Of a stretch of 48,146 nucleotides of DNA, positions 26,300-35,300 are shown one piece after another. This DNA is from Methylophilaceae bacterium (GTDB taxonomy: Bacteria > Pseudomonadota > Gammaproteobacteria > Burkholderiales > Methylophilaceae): assembly GCA_947379975.1 (NCBI GenBank), contig CANCPF010000013.1:1-48146 (forward strand), in the 5' to 3' direction. The notes beneath the pieces are model-generated. The model did not search any database. It saw only the letters and a program-made list of their open reading frames with translations, and had not been told where the DNA came from. Within the stretch, counting starts at the first letter, position 1, and the number at the start of each line of letters is the position of its first letter. The position numbers and the translations under genes were made by a program.

Positions 26300-27577
26300 A
26301 TGAATCATGCCAGCTCCTCATTTTTCTCTGCATCATTGGCTGATGCAGACGCCGCGATTAAATCCGCAGTTAACGAAGAACTTTATCGTCAGCAATCACA
26401 AATCGAGTTGATTGCCTCTGAAAATATCGTTTCACGTGCGGTACTTGAAGCGCAAGGCACGGTATTAACCAACAAATATGCCGAAGGCTATCCAGGGAAA
26501 CGTTATTACGGTGGCTGTGAATTTGTAGACAAAGTTGAGACCTTGGCAATAGAACGACTTAAACAAATTTTCGGCGCAAAATTTGCCAACGTGCAGCCAC
26601 ATTCTGGCGCACAAGCTAACGGTGCAGTAATGCTAGCCATTGCCAAACCTGGTGATACTATTTTAGGAATGTCACTTGATGCTGGCGGCCATTTAACCCA
26701 TGGTGCTAGGCCTGCACTTTCAGGAAAATGGTTTAACGCTGTGCAATATGGCGTTAGACGTGAAGATTACCGCCTAGATTACGACCAAGTAGAAGCCTTA
26801 GCCCACGAACATAAACCAAAAGTAATTATTGCCGGCTATTCAGCTTATCCACGTGCAATTGATTTTGCAAGATTCCGCGCCATTGCCGATAGCGTAGGTG
26901 CAACTTTACTGGTGGACATGGCACACTTTGCCGGCATAGTCGCGGCTGGTCGCCACCAAAACCCAGTTGATCATGCACATATTGTCACCTCGACGACACA
27001 TAAAACATTGCGTGGCCCTAGAGGCGGAGTCATTTTAACGAATGATGAAGATATGATTAAAAAAATCAACTCAGCGGTATTCCCCGGCCTACAGGGCGGA
27101 CCGCTGATGCATGTTATTGCAGCGAAAGCCGTTGCATTTGGCGAGGCTCTACAACCCGAATTCAAACAATATATCGACCGAGTGTTAGCCAACGCAAAAG
27201 CACTCGGTGAAGTGTTGGTTGCTGGCGGTGTAGATTTAGTGACTGGCGGTACAGACAATCACTTAGTGCTAGTGGATTTGCGCCCTAAAGGTTTAAAAGG
27301 CAATCAAGTAGAACACGCGCTTGAGCGGGCAGGTATTACTTGCAACAAAAATGGCATTCCGTTTGACGATGAAAAACCAACCGTAACTTCAGGAGTGCGT
27401 TTAGGCACCCCAGCCGGCACTACGCGCGGCTTTGGCGAAGAAGAGTTCAGACAAGTCGGCAGATTGATATTGCAAGTGTTTGAAGGTTTGAAAAACAATC
27501 CGGACGGTGATGAGCTTGTTGAAAAACGTGTGCGTGCCGAGATTTTCGCCTTATGCCAACGTTTTCCGATTTACTAG
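26300..27577 (+). CDS. glyA: Serine hydroxymethyltransferase GlyA, island copy
   Basis: PLP enzyme interconverting glycine plus methylene-THF and serine plus THF. The 425 residues include IELIASENIVSRAVLEAQG, TNKYAEGYPGKRYYGGCEFV and the PLP lysine in VTSTTHKTLRGPRGG. Normal length. The wording of several conserved stretches (SENIVSRAVLEAQG, GKWFNAVQYGVRRED, KKINSAVFPGLQGGPLMH, CNKNGIPFDDEKPTVTSG) recalls alphaproteobacterial GlyA more than the usual betaproteobacterial housekeeping enzyme as I remember them; this is a judgement from memory. It is 72 bases after sdaA, with only weak AAAGA as ribosome-binding site. Probably a pathway-specific second copy, but the rest of the genome is not visible. 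Confidence 0.95.
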   Translation: MNHASSSFFSASLADADAAIKSAVNEELYRQQSQIELIASENIVSRAVLEAQGTVLTNKYAEGYPGKRYYGGCEFVDKVETLAIERLKQIFGAKFANVQPHSGAQANGAVMLAIAKPGDTILGMSLDAGGHLTHGARPALSGKWFNAVQYGVRREDYRLDYDQVEALAHEHKPKVIIAGYSAYPRAIDFARFRAIADSVGATLLVDMAHFAGIVAAGRHQNPVDHAHIVTSTTHKTLRGPRGGVILTNDEDMIKKINSAVFPGLQGGPLMHVIAAKAVAFGEALQPEFKQYIDRVLANAKALGEVLVAGGVDLVTGGTDNHLVLVDLRPKGLKGNQVEHALERAGITCNKNGIPFDDEKPTVTSGVRLGTPAGTTRGFGEEEFRQVGRLILQVFEGLKNNPDGDELVEKRVRAEIFALCQRFPIY

Positions 27578-27667
27578 TTTCAATCAAAAATAAACTAAAG
27601 TAAGTTATTAAAAAACTATTTTAATACATTGTTTTTAAATAATTATTAATTTTACTTAGGGAACATA

Positions 27668-28654
27668 ATGTCTAGATTATCAAACTCAAACTTACACCAA
27701 GATAGTATCGTTATTGATGGCCTTAACATCTCAAAATGGGATCGTCCGGTTTTTGAGGACATGAAAAAAGGCGGCCTTACTGCGGTTAATTGCACCATTT
27801 CAGTATGGGAAGGCTTTCAGGGCACGGTCGGTAATGTGATCGATATGAAAAACCTAATTCGTGAAAGTAGCGATTTATTAACTTTAGTTAGTGGCGTGGA
27901 TGATATTCGTCGCGCGAAAGAAGAAGGTAAAACCGGTATCATTTTAGGCTTTCAAAACGCCCATGCATTTGAAGATAACCTAGGTTATATCGAGATATTT
28001 GCGGACTTAGGTGTGCGCGTAGTGCAACTCTGCTACAACACGCAAAACTTGATAGGCACAGGTTGCTATGAGCGAGATGGCGGTTTATCTGGCTTTGGCC
28101 ACGAAGTCATTGCCGAGATGAACCGTGTCGGCATCATGGTGGACTTATCCCACGTAGGCGGTAACACTTCGACTGAAGCTATTTTAGCTTCTAAAAAACC
28201 AGTCTGTTATTCACATTGCTTGCCGACAGGCTTAAAGCAACATCCACGTAATAAAGATGACGAGCAACTTAAATTTATCGCTGATCATGGCGGTTTTATT
28301 GGCGTCACCATGTTTCCGCCGTTTCTTAAGCGCGGTAGTAATGCCACAGTAGATGATTATGTTGAGGCGTTTGATTACATCATTAACCTTGTAGGCGATG
28401 ATTGCGTGGGCATTGGTACAGACTTTACCCAAGGTTACGGCAAGCCATTTTTCGAGTGGCTCACACATGACAAAGGCCGCCACCGCCGTTTAACCGATTT
28501 TGGTACGGTGGTGAATCCAGAAGGCTTCCGCACCATAGGTGACTTTCCTAATTTAACGACCGCAATGGAGCGCGCTGGTTGGAGCGAAAGTCGTATTCGT
28601 AAAGTATTAGGCGAAAATTGGCTACGTGTGTTTGGCGAAGTTTGGACTAAGTAA
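27668..28654 (+). CDS. Peptidase M19 (membrane dipeptidase)-like protein with lost metal ligands
   Basis: A 328-residue TIM-barrel protein of the renal dipeptidase family, found as an uncharacterised member of betaine clusters in pseudomonads (the PA5396 type, from memory). The classic N-terminal HxD zinc motif reads L19-N-I21 (VIDGLNIS), and the bridging glutamate position seems to be Q96 (LGFQNAHAF). Two later histidines remain (VDLSHVGG, H162; PVCYSHCLP, H183), as does GIGTDF (D252). So a binuclear-zinc dipeptidase activity is doubtful. ATG follows AGGGAAC. There is no N-terminal signal or lipobox, so it is probably cytoplasmic. Function unknown; conservation of place suggests a role in betaine or dimethylglycine breakdown. 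Confidence 0.85.
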   Translation: MSRLSNSNLHQDSIVIDGLNISKWDRPVFEDMKKGGLTAVNCTISVWEGFQGTVGNVIDMKNLIRESSDLLTLVSGVDDIRRAKEEGKTGIILGFQNAHAFEDNLGYIEIFADLGVRVVQLCYNTQNLIGTGCYERDGGLSGFGHEVIAEMNRVGIMVDLSHVGGNTSTEAILASKKPVCYSHCLPTGLKQHPRNKDDEQLKFIADHGGFIGVTMFPPFLKRGSNATVDDYVEAFDYIINLVGDDCVGIGTDFTQGYGKPFFEWLTHDKGRHRRLTDFGTVVNPEGFRTIGDFPNLTTAMERAGWSESRIRKVLGENWLRVFGEVWTK

Positions 28655-28755
28655 AATCTACACTAACGATATTTATAAGTAACGTCCATTAAGTATTAGC
28701 GATTACTTAAAGACTTTATTTAAGAAATTGTGTTTAAAGAATCAAGGAGAATCAA

Positions 28756-29316
28756 ATGCAACCACTAGTACCGATTGAAGTTGACGAAGAAACCGGCGTT
28801 TGGACGACCGATGGCTTACCAATGCTGTACGTGCCCCGTCATTTTTTCACTAATAATCACTTAGCCGTTGAAGATGCACTTGGTCAGCAGAAATATGCCG
28901 AGATTCTTTACGATGCAGGCTATAAATCAGCCTATTTTTGGTGTGAAAAAGAAGCAGAAAAACACCAACTTACCGGCATGGCGGTATTTGATCATTATTT
29001 AAAACGTCTATCTCAGCGCGGTTGGGGTCTGTTTAGTTTTGAATCTGTAGATCCTGTCACAGGCAGCGCAGAAATTAAGTTGGAATATTCATCATTTGTA
29101 CTGGCTCAACCCGATAAACCAGGAAAACTTTGTTATATGTTCGCCGGCTGGTTTGCCGGTGCAATGGATTGGGTCACACAAGAAAAAGGCCATTCAGCCC
29201 ATACTAATTGCGGTGAAGTGAGTTGCGCCGAGACCTATTGCACGGAGTCTCAGTGCGGCGCCAGTGGCAATAGTCATTGCATATTCTCAGTGACTCCGCT
29301 CGCTAAAAAAGCCTAA
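28756..29316 (+). CDS. DUF5943 / V4R-type cysteine-rich protein of the betaine cluster
   Basis: A 186-residue cytoplasmic protein. The C-terminal third is cysteine-rich: NCGEVSCAETYC, then ESQCGASGNSHCIFSV, in the style of V4R (4-vinyl reductase) domains that bind metal or small ligands. The rest (VPRHFFTNNHLAVEDALGQQ, AGYKSAYFWCEKEAEKH) matches the protein found beside dgcA in pseudomonads (DUF5943) as I remember it. ATG follows AAGGAGAATCAA. It lies 20 bases before dgcA. Biochemical role unknown; a sensor, metal carrier or accessory factor of dimethylglycine demethylation is possible. Confidence 0.82.
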   Translation: MQPLVPIEVDEETGVWTTDGLPMLYVPRHFFTNNHLAVEDALGQQKYAEILYDAGYKSAYFWCEKEAEKHQLTGMAVFDHYLKRLSQRGWGLFSFESVDPVTGSAEIKLEYSSFVLAQPDKPGKLCYMFAGWFAGAMDWVTQEKGHSAHTNCGEVSCAETYCTESQCGASGNSHCIFSVTPLAKKA

Positions 29317-29336
29317 TCTGCACAATTGGAAAAACC

Positions 29337-31400
29337 ATGCGCTACCCTCACCTTTTTTCACCTTTAACACTCAATAAGCTAACTTTAAGGAACCGTATTG
29401 TTAGCACTGCGCACGCTGAAGTCTATGCCGAGCCAGGTGGCTTGCCGGGTGAACGTTATATTCGTTACTATGAAGAAAAAGCTAAGGGTGGCTTGGGTTT
29501 AGCAATTTGCGGTGGCTCTAGCCCAGTGTCTATTAACAGCCCACAAAGTTGGTGGAAATCAGTCAATTTATCGACGGATAAGATTATTGAACCGCTGTCT
29601 AATTTAGCTGAAGCCATGCATAAGCACGGCGCAAAAATCATGATACAAGCGACCCATATGGGAAGGCGCTCAGCCTATTATGGTGAACATTGGCCGCATT
29701 TAGTCACACCAAGCGGTGTACGCGAACCTGTGCATCGCGGTAACGCAAAAACTATCGAGTATGAAGAAATTCGTCGCATTATCAAAGACTTTGCCTTAGC
29801 TGCTAAACGCGTTCAAGACGCGGGTATGGATGGCATTGAAATTTCTGCCGCGCATCAGCATTTAATCGACCAATTCTGGAGTCCGCGTAGTAACTTCAGG
29901 ACGGATGATTTTGGTGGTAGTTTAATTAACCGCATGCGCTTTGGTGTAGAAGTGCTAAGTGCGGTGCGTGAAGCGGTAGGCGCAGATTTTTGCGTAGGCA
30001 TGCGTATGTGCGGTGATGAGTTTCACGAAGATGGTCTAGATCATGAAACGTTGAAGGAAATCGCGCAATATATGTCTGAAACAGGCTTGATAGATTTCAT
30101 TAGCGTGGTTGGTTCTGGGGCAGATACACATAATACTATTGCTAACTGCATGCCACCTATGGCATTGCCGCCAGAGCCATTTGTACATTTGGCCGCCGGC
30201 ATTAAATCGGTGATAAAAATCCCGCTGATGCATGCACAAAGCATACGTGACGCGACACAGGCTGAGCGTATTTTAGAAAATGGCTGGGTCGACTTAGTGG
30301 GTATGACGCGTTCACATTTGGCTGATCCGCACATTGTCACAAAAATCCGCGATGGTCGCGAAGATGAAATCAAACAGTGTGTAGGTGCGAATTACTGTAT
30401 AGACCGCCAATATCTTGGACAAGATGTATTGTGTATACAAAATGCGGCGACTTCGCGTGAAGCGACCATGCCACATATTATTGCCAAAAGTAGCGGCCCC
30501 AAACGCAAAGTCGTGGTCATAGGCGCAGGTCCAGCAGGCTTGGAAGCGGCTCGTGTAGCCGCTGAGCGGGGACATGATGTAGTACTATTTGAGCGCAATA
30601 GCAGTGTTGGTGGCCAAGTTAACTTGGCTTCTAAAGTACCGCAACGGGAACAAATGGCCGGTATTATTCGCTGGTTCGACATGGAAACTAAACGTTTAGG
30701 TATAGACCGTAGATTTGGTGTAGATGCAGATGTCGCAATGATTCTTGCTGAGAAACCGGATATTGTGGTGTTAGCCACAGGCGGCAGTAGCCATATACAT
30801 CAAGTGCCGGCTTGGGGAGTGGCTGAAGGTTTAGCCGTTAGTTCATGGGACATTTTGTCCGAGAAGGTCGCACCTGGCAAAAATGTATTAATCTATGACT
30901 CAATGAGCACACACGCAGGCTTTGGCACGGCGGACTTTATCGCTAGCCGTGGCAATAATGTAGAGTTAGTGACGCCGGATGTGAAAGTGGCAGATGATGT
31001 TGGCGGCACTACTTTCCCGATTTTTTATCGTCGCTTATATTCGCTAGGCATTATCCCAACGCCAAATTACTGGCTGGATCGTGTGTATGCGGAAGGCGAT
31101 AAAAAAATTGCCGTTATTCGTAATGAATATACCGATGAGATTGAAGAGCGTGCAGTTGATCAAGTGGTCATTGAAAATGGCACTACACCTAACGATACGC
31201 TGTACTGGGCGCTAAAAGAGCAATCAGTTAATCATGGCCAAACTGACATCGATACATTGTTCGCGTCGCAGCCACAACCCGCTCTATCTATGCCATTAAA
31301 AGCAGATGAATTTTTGTTATACCGCGTCGGTGATTGCATTTCCATGCACAATATTCACGGTGCAATTTACGATGCGCTGCGTTTGTGTAAAGATTTTTAA
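29337..31400 (+). CDS. dgcA: Dimethylglycine demethylase subunit DgcA
   Basis: A 687-residue flavoprotein of the trimethylamine dehydrogenase/old yellow enzyme group, demethylating dimethylglycine to sarcosine. An N-terminal FMN TIM barrel (about 1-345; starts PHLFSPLTLNKLTLRNRIV, with GMDGIEISAAHQHLIDQF) leads to the iron-sulfur segment and a C-terminal FAD/NAD(P)-type domain beginning KVVVIGAGPAGLEAARVAAE. In the cluster segment C348, C354 and C366 are present but the residue expected to be the second cysteine is A351 (CVGANYC). Electrons probably go to EtfAB and DgcB. dgcB follows after 2 bases. Confidence 0.92.
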   Translation: MRYPHLFSPLTLNKLTLRNRIVSTAHAEVYAEPGGLPGERYIRYYEEKAKGGLGLAICGGSSPVSINSPQSWWKSVNLSTDKIIEPLSNLAEAMHKHGAKIMIQATHMGRRSAYYGEHWPHLVTPSGVREPVHRGNAKTIEYEEIRRIIKDFALAAKRVQDAGMDGIEISAAHQHLIDQFWSPRSNFRTDDFGGSLINRMRFGVEVLSAVREAVGADFCVGMRMCGDEFHEDGLDHETLKEIAQYMSETGLIDFISVVGSGADTHNTIANCMPPMALPPEPFVHLAAGIKSVIKIPLMHAQSIRDATQAERILENGWVDLVGMTRSHLADPHIVTKIRDGREDEIKQCVGANYCIDRQYLGQDVLCIQNAATSREATMPHIIAKSSGPKRKVVVIGAGPAGLEAARVAAERGHDVVLFERNSSVGGQVNLASKVPQREQMAGIIRWFDMETKRLGIDRRFGVDADVAMILAEKPDIVVLATGGSSHIHQVPAWGVAEGLAVSSWDILSEKVAPGKNVLIYDSMSTHAGFGTADFIASRGNNVELVTPDVKVADDVGGTTFPIFYRRLYSLGIIPTPNYWLDRVYAEGDKKIAVIRNEYTDEIEERAVDQVVIENGTTPNDTLYWALKEQSVNHGQTDIDTLFASQPQPALSMPLKADEFLLYRVGDCISMHNIHGAIYDALRLCKDF

Positions 31401-31402
31401 TC

Positions 31403-33325
31403 ATGCAAATGTTGAATTACACTGGCTTTAATTACAGCGTCACGGCCTTGTTCTGGCTAGCAAGCGCTGCGCTTACAATTGGCCTATGGCGACGCACACA
31501 ATTGTGGCGTGCCGGCCAGCCTGCGGCATTTTTATGGCTTAATCTACTAGCCATTCCTAAGCGCTACTTTGTGGATTTACATCATGTAGTGTCACGCGAG
31601 CCATATATTGCCCGCACTCACGTAGCTACGGCGGGTGGTGCGGTGGCTACTTTGGCCTTAGTTGCAGTCAATTACGGCTTGATGATGTATTCAGCGGCAC
31701 TTAACTGGGCGATATTAAGTGCTACAACCATCATGCTAGGCGGTGTTTTTTTTATATGGTTACGTAGACGAAATGCACCTGCACGATTATCCCGTGGCGC
31801 ATGGAGTCGTCTACCCTACACACTGGCAGCTTTTGCAATTGGACTCCTTATCATTAGTTTGCCTGTACCTATAATTTCGGGCAGCGTTGCACTATTGGCT
31901 TTATTACTTTTACTGGCAGGTTCAGCGGAATTGGCTTTAGGAATAGGTCTGGGCGGGCCTATGAAACACGCAATTGCCGGCCTATTACATTTAGCCTTTC
32001 ATCCACGCCAAGAACGTTTTAGCGGCAAGCTATCAACTGCACTAAAACCATTAATGCTGGAGAATGGACAATATGGGGTGAGTAAGCCATCAGACTTTAA
32101 ATGGAATCAACTATTAGGTTTTGATGCCTGCGTACAATGCGGAAAGTGCGAAGCAGCTTGCCCAGCATTTGCCGCAGGTCAACCACTGAATCCCAAAAAA
32201 CTCATACAAGATTTAGTAATCGGCCTTTCAAACGATGAAAAATCAGGTGCTACCGATGCTAGCTTTGCCGGCAGTCCTTACCCTGGCGTGGCTGTGGGTG
32301 ACCATTCTGGCAGCATACATGCGCCGATTATACCTTTGCTTATACCAGCTGAAACCTTATGGTCTTGCACCACTTGTCGAGCCTGCGTGCAAGAATGCCC
32401 TATGCTGATTGAACATGTCGATGCGATTGTAGATATGCGACGTAATCTTACTTTAACGCAAGGATCAGCGCCGGGGAAAGCGCCTCAAACACTAGAAAAC
32501 TTGCGCGAAACCTCCACCGTTGGCGGTTACGACCGAAATGCACGCTATCACTGGGCAGTGGACCTAGACGTAAAAACCATACAGAAGAATAGTCCGGTAG
32601 ATATTTTATTGGTAGCAGGCGAAGGTGCTTTTGATATGCGTTACCAGCGTAGCCTGCGTGCCTTGGTCAAACTACTCAAAGCGGCCAATTTAGATTTTGC
32701 CATCATGGGTGCTTTAGAACGAGACACCGGTGACACTGCGCGCAGACTTGGTGATGAAGCCACTTTTCAAATGCTAGCGAAACAAAATATCGAAACGTTT
32801 AACAGCCTAACATTCAAGCGAATTGTGACTGCTGATCCGCATGTCATGCATAGTCTTAAAAATGAATATCCAGCATTTGGTGGACATTACCAAGTATTGC
32901 ACCACACTACTTTGTTGGCAGAATTAGTTAGTAGTGGCCAATTAAAGTTAGAAAAATCAACTGAAACACGCAAGCTTACTTATCATGATCCATGTTATTT
33001 AGGCCGTTATAATGGTGAAACTGAAGCACCGCGTACCTTGCTAAAAAGTATCGGTTTGCAAATTAATGAAATGGAACGCTCAGGCTTACGTGGCCGTTGC
33101 TGTGGTGGTGGTGGTGGTGCACCGCTTACCGACATTCCAGGCAAGCAGCGTATTCCAGACATCCGGATACAAGATGCACGCAGCATAGACGCCGAATTAG
33201 TCGCAGTCGCTTGTCCACAATGCACCTCAATGCTAGAAGGCGTCGTTGGCAAGCGTCCAGATGTATTAGATATTGCAGAATTATTAGCCTCTGCATTAGA
33301 TCAAAACGTGGAGCCAGCACGATGA
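31403..33325 (+). CDS. dgcB: Dimethylglycine demethylase iron-sulfur membrane subunit DgcB
   Basis: A 640-residue protein combining an N-terminal membrane part (five or so hydrophobic helices within 1-200, such as YTLAAFAIGLLIISLPVPII), two 4Fe-4S motifs (DACVQCGKCEAACPAFAAG near 247 and LWSCTTCRACVQECPMLIEH near 330) and C-terminal CCG-type domains with RGRCCGGGGGAPL. This resembles heterodisulfide reductase-like/glycerol-3-phosphate-type quinone-linked electron carriers. It likely moves electrons from DgcA and EtfAB to quinone at the inner membrane. It overlaps etfA by ATGA. Confidence 0.92.
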   Translation: MQMLNYTGFNYSVTALFWLASAALTIGLWRRTQLWRAGQPAAFLWLNLLAIPKRYFVDLHHVVSREPYIARTHVATAGGAVATLALVAVNYGLMMYSAALNWAILSATTIMLGGVFFIWLRRRNAPARLSRGAWSRLPYTLAAFAIGLLIISLPVPIISGSVALLALLLLLAGSAELALGIGLGGPMKHAIAGLLHLAFHPRQERFSGKLSTALKPLMLENGQYGVSKPSDFKWNQLLGFDACVQCGKCEAACPAFAAGQPLNPKKLIQDLVIGLSNDEKSGATDASFAGSPYPGVAVGDHSGSIHAPIIPLLIPAETLWSCTTCRACVQECPMLIEHVDAIVDMRRNLTLTQGSAPGKAPQTLENLRETSTVGGYDRNARYHWAVDLDVKTIQKNSPVDILLVAGEGAFDMRYQRSLRALVKLLKAANLDFAIMGALERDTGDTARRLGDEATFQMLAKQNIETFNSLTFKRIVTADPHVMHSLKNEYPAFGGHYQVLHHTTLLAELVSSGQLKLEKSTETRKLTYHDPCYLGRYNGETEAPRTLLKSIGLQINEMERSGLRGRCCGGGGGAPLTDIPGKQRIPDIRIQDARSIDAELVAVACPQCTSMLEGVVGKRPDVLDIAELLASALDQNVEPAR

Positions 33326-34452
33326 TAGAAAATAACGCTAAGCGTATCAACCCACGCCGTGCATATGAAATTATGGAAAATGGTGTGAAGCGCATTGTTT
33401 TAGGTGCGACTAGCGACTTTATTGCACATGAAGCTGCTCTACAGCACGGCACAAGCAAACCGCTACGCACACCTAAACAAGCGAAAACTCGCATTTTAGT
33501 AGTTGCACATAGTGATCGTGGCACGCTGGATGATCATGCCAAACAATGTTTGGCCGCCGCAGCTATATTGGCCGATGCCAATACAGCAGTAGTTGCGTTG
33601 GTACTTGGCGAATTGCATGAAGACCTCACCAATACTGGCGCTGACGAAGTACTAGTCATTGCGGAATTGGATTATGTAGCCTTTCAACCTGAATCAGAGC
33701 TGTTTTGTGTAAAAGCAGTGGTCGAAACATTGCAGCCTAGCCATATTTTTATGCCAGACAATCTAATCGGTGACGGTGATTTAGGCCGTAGGTTAATTGC
33801 TAGCCAACCAGAAAAATTAGCTGCAACACATGTAATAGAATTAAATCTAGGCCATATTGCTAATTATCAATTAGGTGGCACAGTGCTAGCCTTAACCAAC
33901 TTACCGTTCATCGTATTGCTTGCGCCTGAAACTGCTGACACCAATTTGCCATTTGCCGCATCAGCATTGAAGCTAGATCAGGCATTAGCTCATCCAGTAA
34001 AAGATAAAGTAGCAATCGCCAATTACACCAGCTTAGGTATACAAACGATAGCTGCAGCTAAAATTGCCTTAGAAGAAGCTGACTTTATTGTTTCCGCAGG
34101 AAATGGCGTCAATAATGTGCAAACCTTTCAAACCTTGGCGACTGCACTAGATGCCACCATAGGCGCAAGCCGCGTAGCAGTCGATGACGGAAAATTTGCA
34201 CGTGATAAGCAAATTGGTGCCACCGGCAAAACCGTTAGCTCCAGCACCTATTTTGCTATTGGCATTTCTGGCGCAGTGCAACATTTACAAGGCATTAAGG
34301 ATTGTCGCCATGTGATTGCGATAAATCGTGATCATAGTGCCGCGATTGTAAAGCGCGCCAATTTATCGCTGATTGGTGATGCTGAGGAAATCATGCAAGC
34401 ACTTATTACCGCGATTGCTGAAGCTAAATTAGCCACGCAGGAGGCTGCATGA
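33322..34452 (+). CDS. etfA: Electron transfer flavoprotein alpha subunit (FixB type)
   Basis: A 376-residue EtfA with an N-terminal extension (MIENNAKRINPRRAYEIMEN) of about 75 residues before the ETF fold. The FAD-binding C-terminus is clear: GASRVAVDDGKFARDKQIG, GKTVSSSTYFAIGISGAVQH and HVIAINRDHSA. The start ATG at 33322 overlaps the dgcB stop (ATGA); the frame stays open upstream inside dgcB but that part is not gene-like. With EtfB it likely carries electrons from dimethylglycine demethylation. Dedicated ETF pairs of this kind sit in pseudomonad dgc clusters. Confidence 0.92.
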   Translation: MIENNAKRINPRRAYEIMENGVKRIVLGATSDFIAHEAALQHGTSKPLRTPKQAKTRILVVAHSDRGTLDDHAKQCLAAAAILADANTAVVALVLGELHEDLTNTGADEVLVIAELDYVAFQPESELFCVKAVVETLQPSHIFMPDNLIGDGDLGRRLIASQPEKLAATHVIELNLGHIANYQLGGTVLALTNLPFIVLLAPETADTNLPFAASALKLDQALAHPVKDKVAIANYTSLGIQTIAAAKIALEEADFIVSAGNGVNNVQTFQTLATALDATIGASRVAVDDGKFARDKQIGATGKTVSSSTYFAIGISGAVQHLQGIKDCRHVIAINRDHSAAIVKRANLSLIGDAEEIMQALITAIAEAKLATQEAA

Positions 34453-35267
34453 TTATAAAAAAGATAGCAGCGCTTGTTTCAGCCGGTCGACATCCAGTCA
34501 GTGGCGAAGCGCGTCATTGTCGTAACGACAGTCTTGCCATGGGTATAGGCTTGGCACTCACAAAAAAAATCAATGCAATAAGTCCAAACGCAGGCAGTAC
34601 CAACAAAACTAGTTTAAGAGTTATGCACGCAGGGAATCCAGACAATGCTGCACTCAAAGATTATTTGGCATTGGGCGCTAAGAATATCGACGTTATTGCG
34701 CTGACAGCGGAGTGCAATATTATTGACAGCTTAGCCAATGAGCTGACAAATACCGATTTGATTTTAACCGGTAGCCGGGCAGAAAATGGCCAAGATAGTG
34801 GATTAGTACCTTATCTATTAGCCGAGAAATTAAGCTTTTCTCTGGTCGCAAATGCGCTTGAAGTTGAGCTAACGCCTGAAGGACTAGAGGTTTTACAGTT
34901 TTTACCAAAAGGAAAGCGCCGCAGTGTTATTGTGCAGTTGCCAGCGGTAGTGGTCATTCATCCATTAGCACCTGTTGAATTGCGCCATGCTTATGCGCAG
35001 CAAGTGACGGGTAACATTAGTCAACATCCCTCATTGCGATTTACACCAGTCATGGATCAGGACAACGGCTTGCAATGGCAAAAACAAAGCATTTTACGCA
35101 AGCCAATAAAGCTAAAAGCACGTGAGAATAAATCGGGGCATGCACGGATGTTATCAGCGACTGTTAGTGAGAACAAAGGTGGCGCTGTCGTAATCGATGG
35201 AAATTCTGTCGAAAAAGCACAAGTTATTCTGCGCTATTTGCGTGAACATCGACTTATCAACTTTTAA
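34449..35267 (+). CDS. etfB: Electron transfer flavoprotein beta subunit (FixA type)
   Basis: A 272-residue EtfB, partner of the preceding gene. ETF fold markers: DSLAMGIGLALTKK, VMHAGNPDNAALKDYLALGA, LILTGSRAENGQDSGLVPYL. ATG overlaps the etfA stop by ATGA and follows AGGAGG, so the two are translated together. Sequence is more divergent than housekeeping EtfB, as usual for the cluster-specific pair. Confidence 0.9.
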   Translation: MIIKKIAALVSAGRHPVSGEARHCRNDSLAMGIGLALTKKINAISPNAGSTNKTSLRVMHAGNPDNAALKDYLALGAKNIDVIALTAECNIIDSLANELTNTDLILTGSRAENGQDSGLVPYLLAEKLSFSLVANALEVELTPEGLEVLQFLPKGKRRSVIVQLPAVVVIHPLAPVELRHAYAQQVTGNISQHPSLRFTPVMDQDNGLQWQKQSILRKPIKLKARENKSGHARMLSATVSENKGGAVVIDGNSVEKAQVILRYLREHRLINF

Positions 35268-35300
35268 TGTATTTGAACTAAATTTACGCTAGGAAACAGC

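Noticed and set aside
33097..33321. Upstream extension of the etfA frame inside dgcB
   Set aside because: The stretch is rich in Arg, His and Trp and encodes no ETF sequence; ATG 33322 overlapping the dgcB stop is the natural start.
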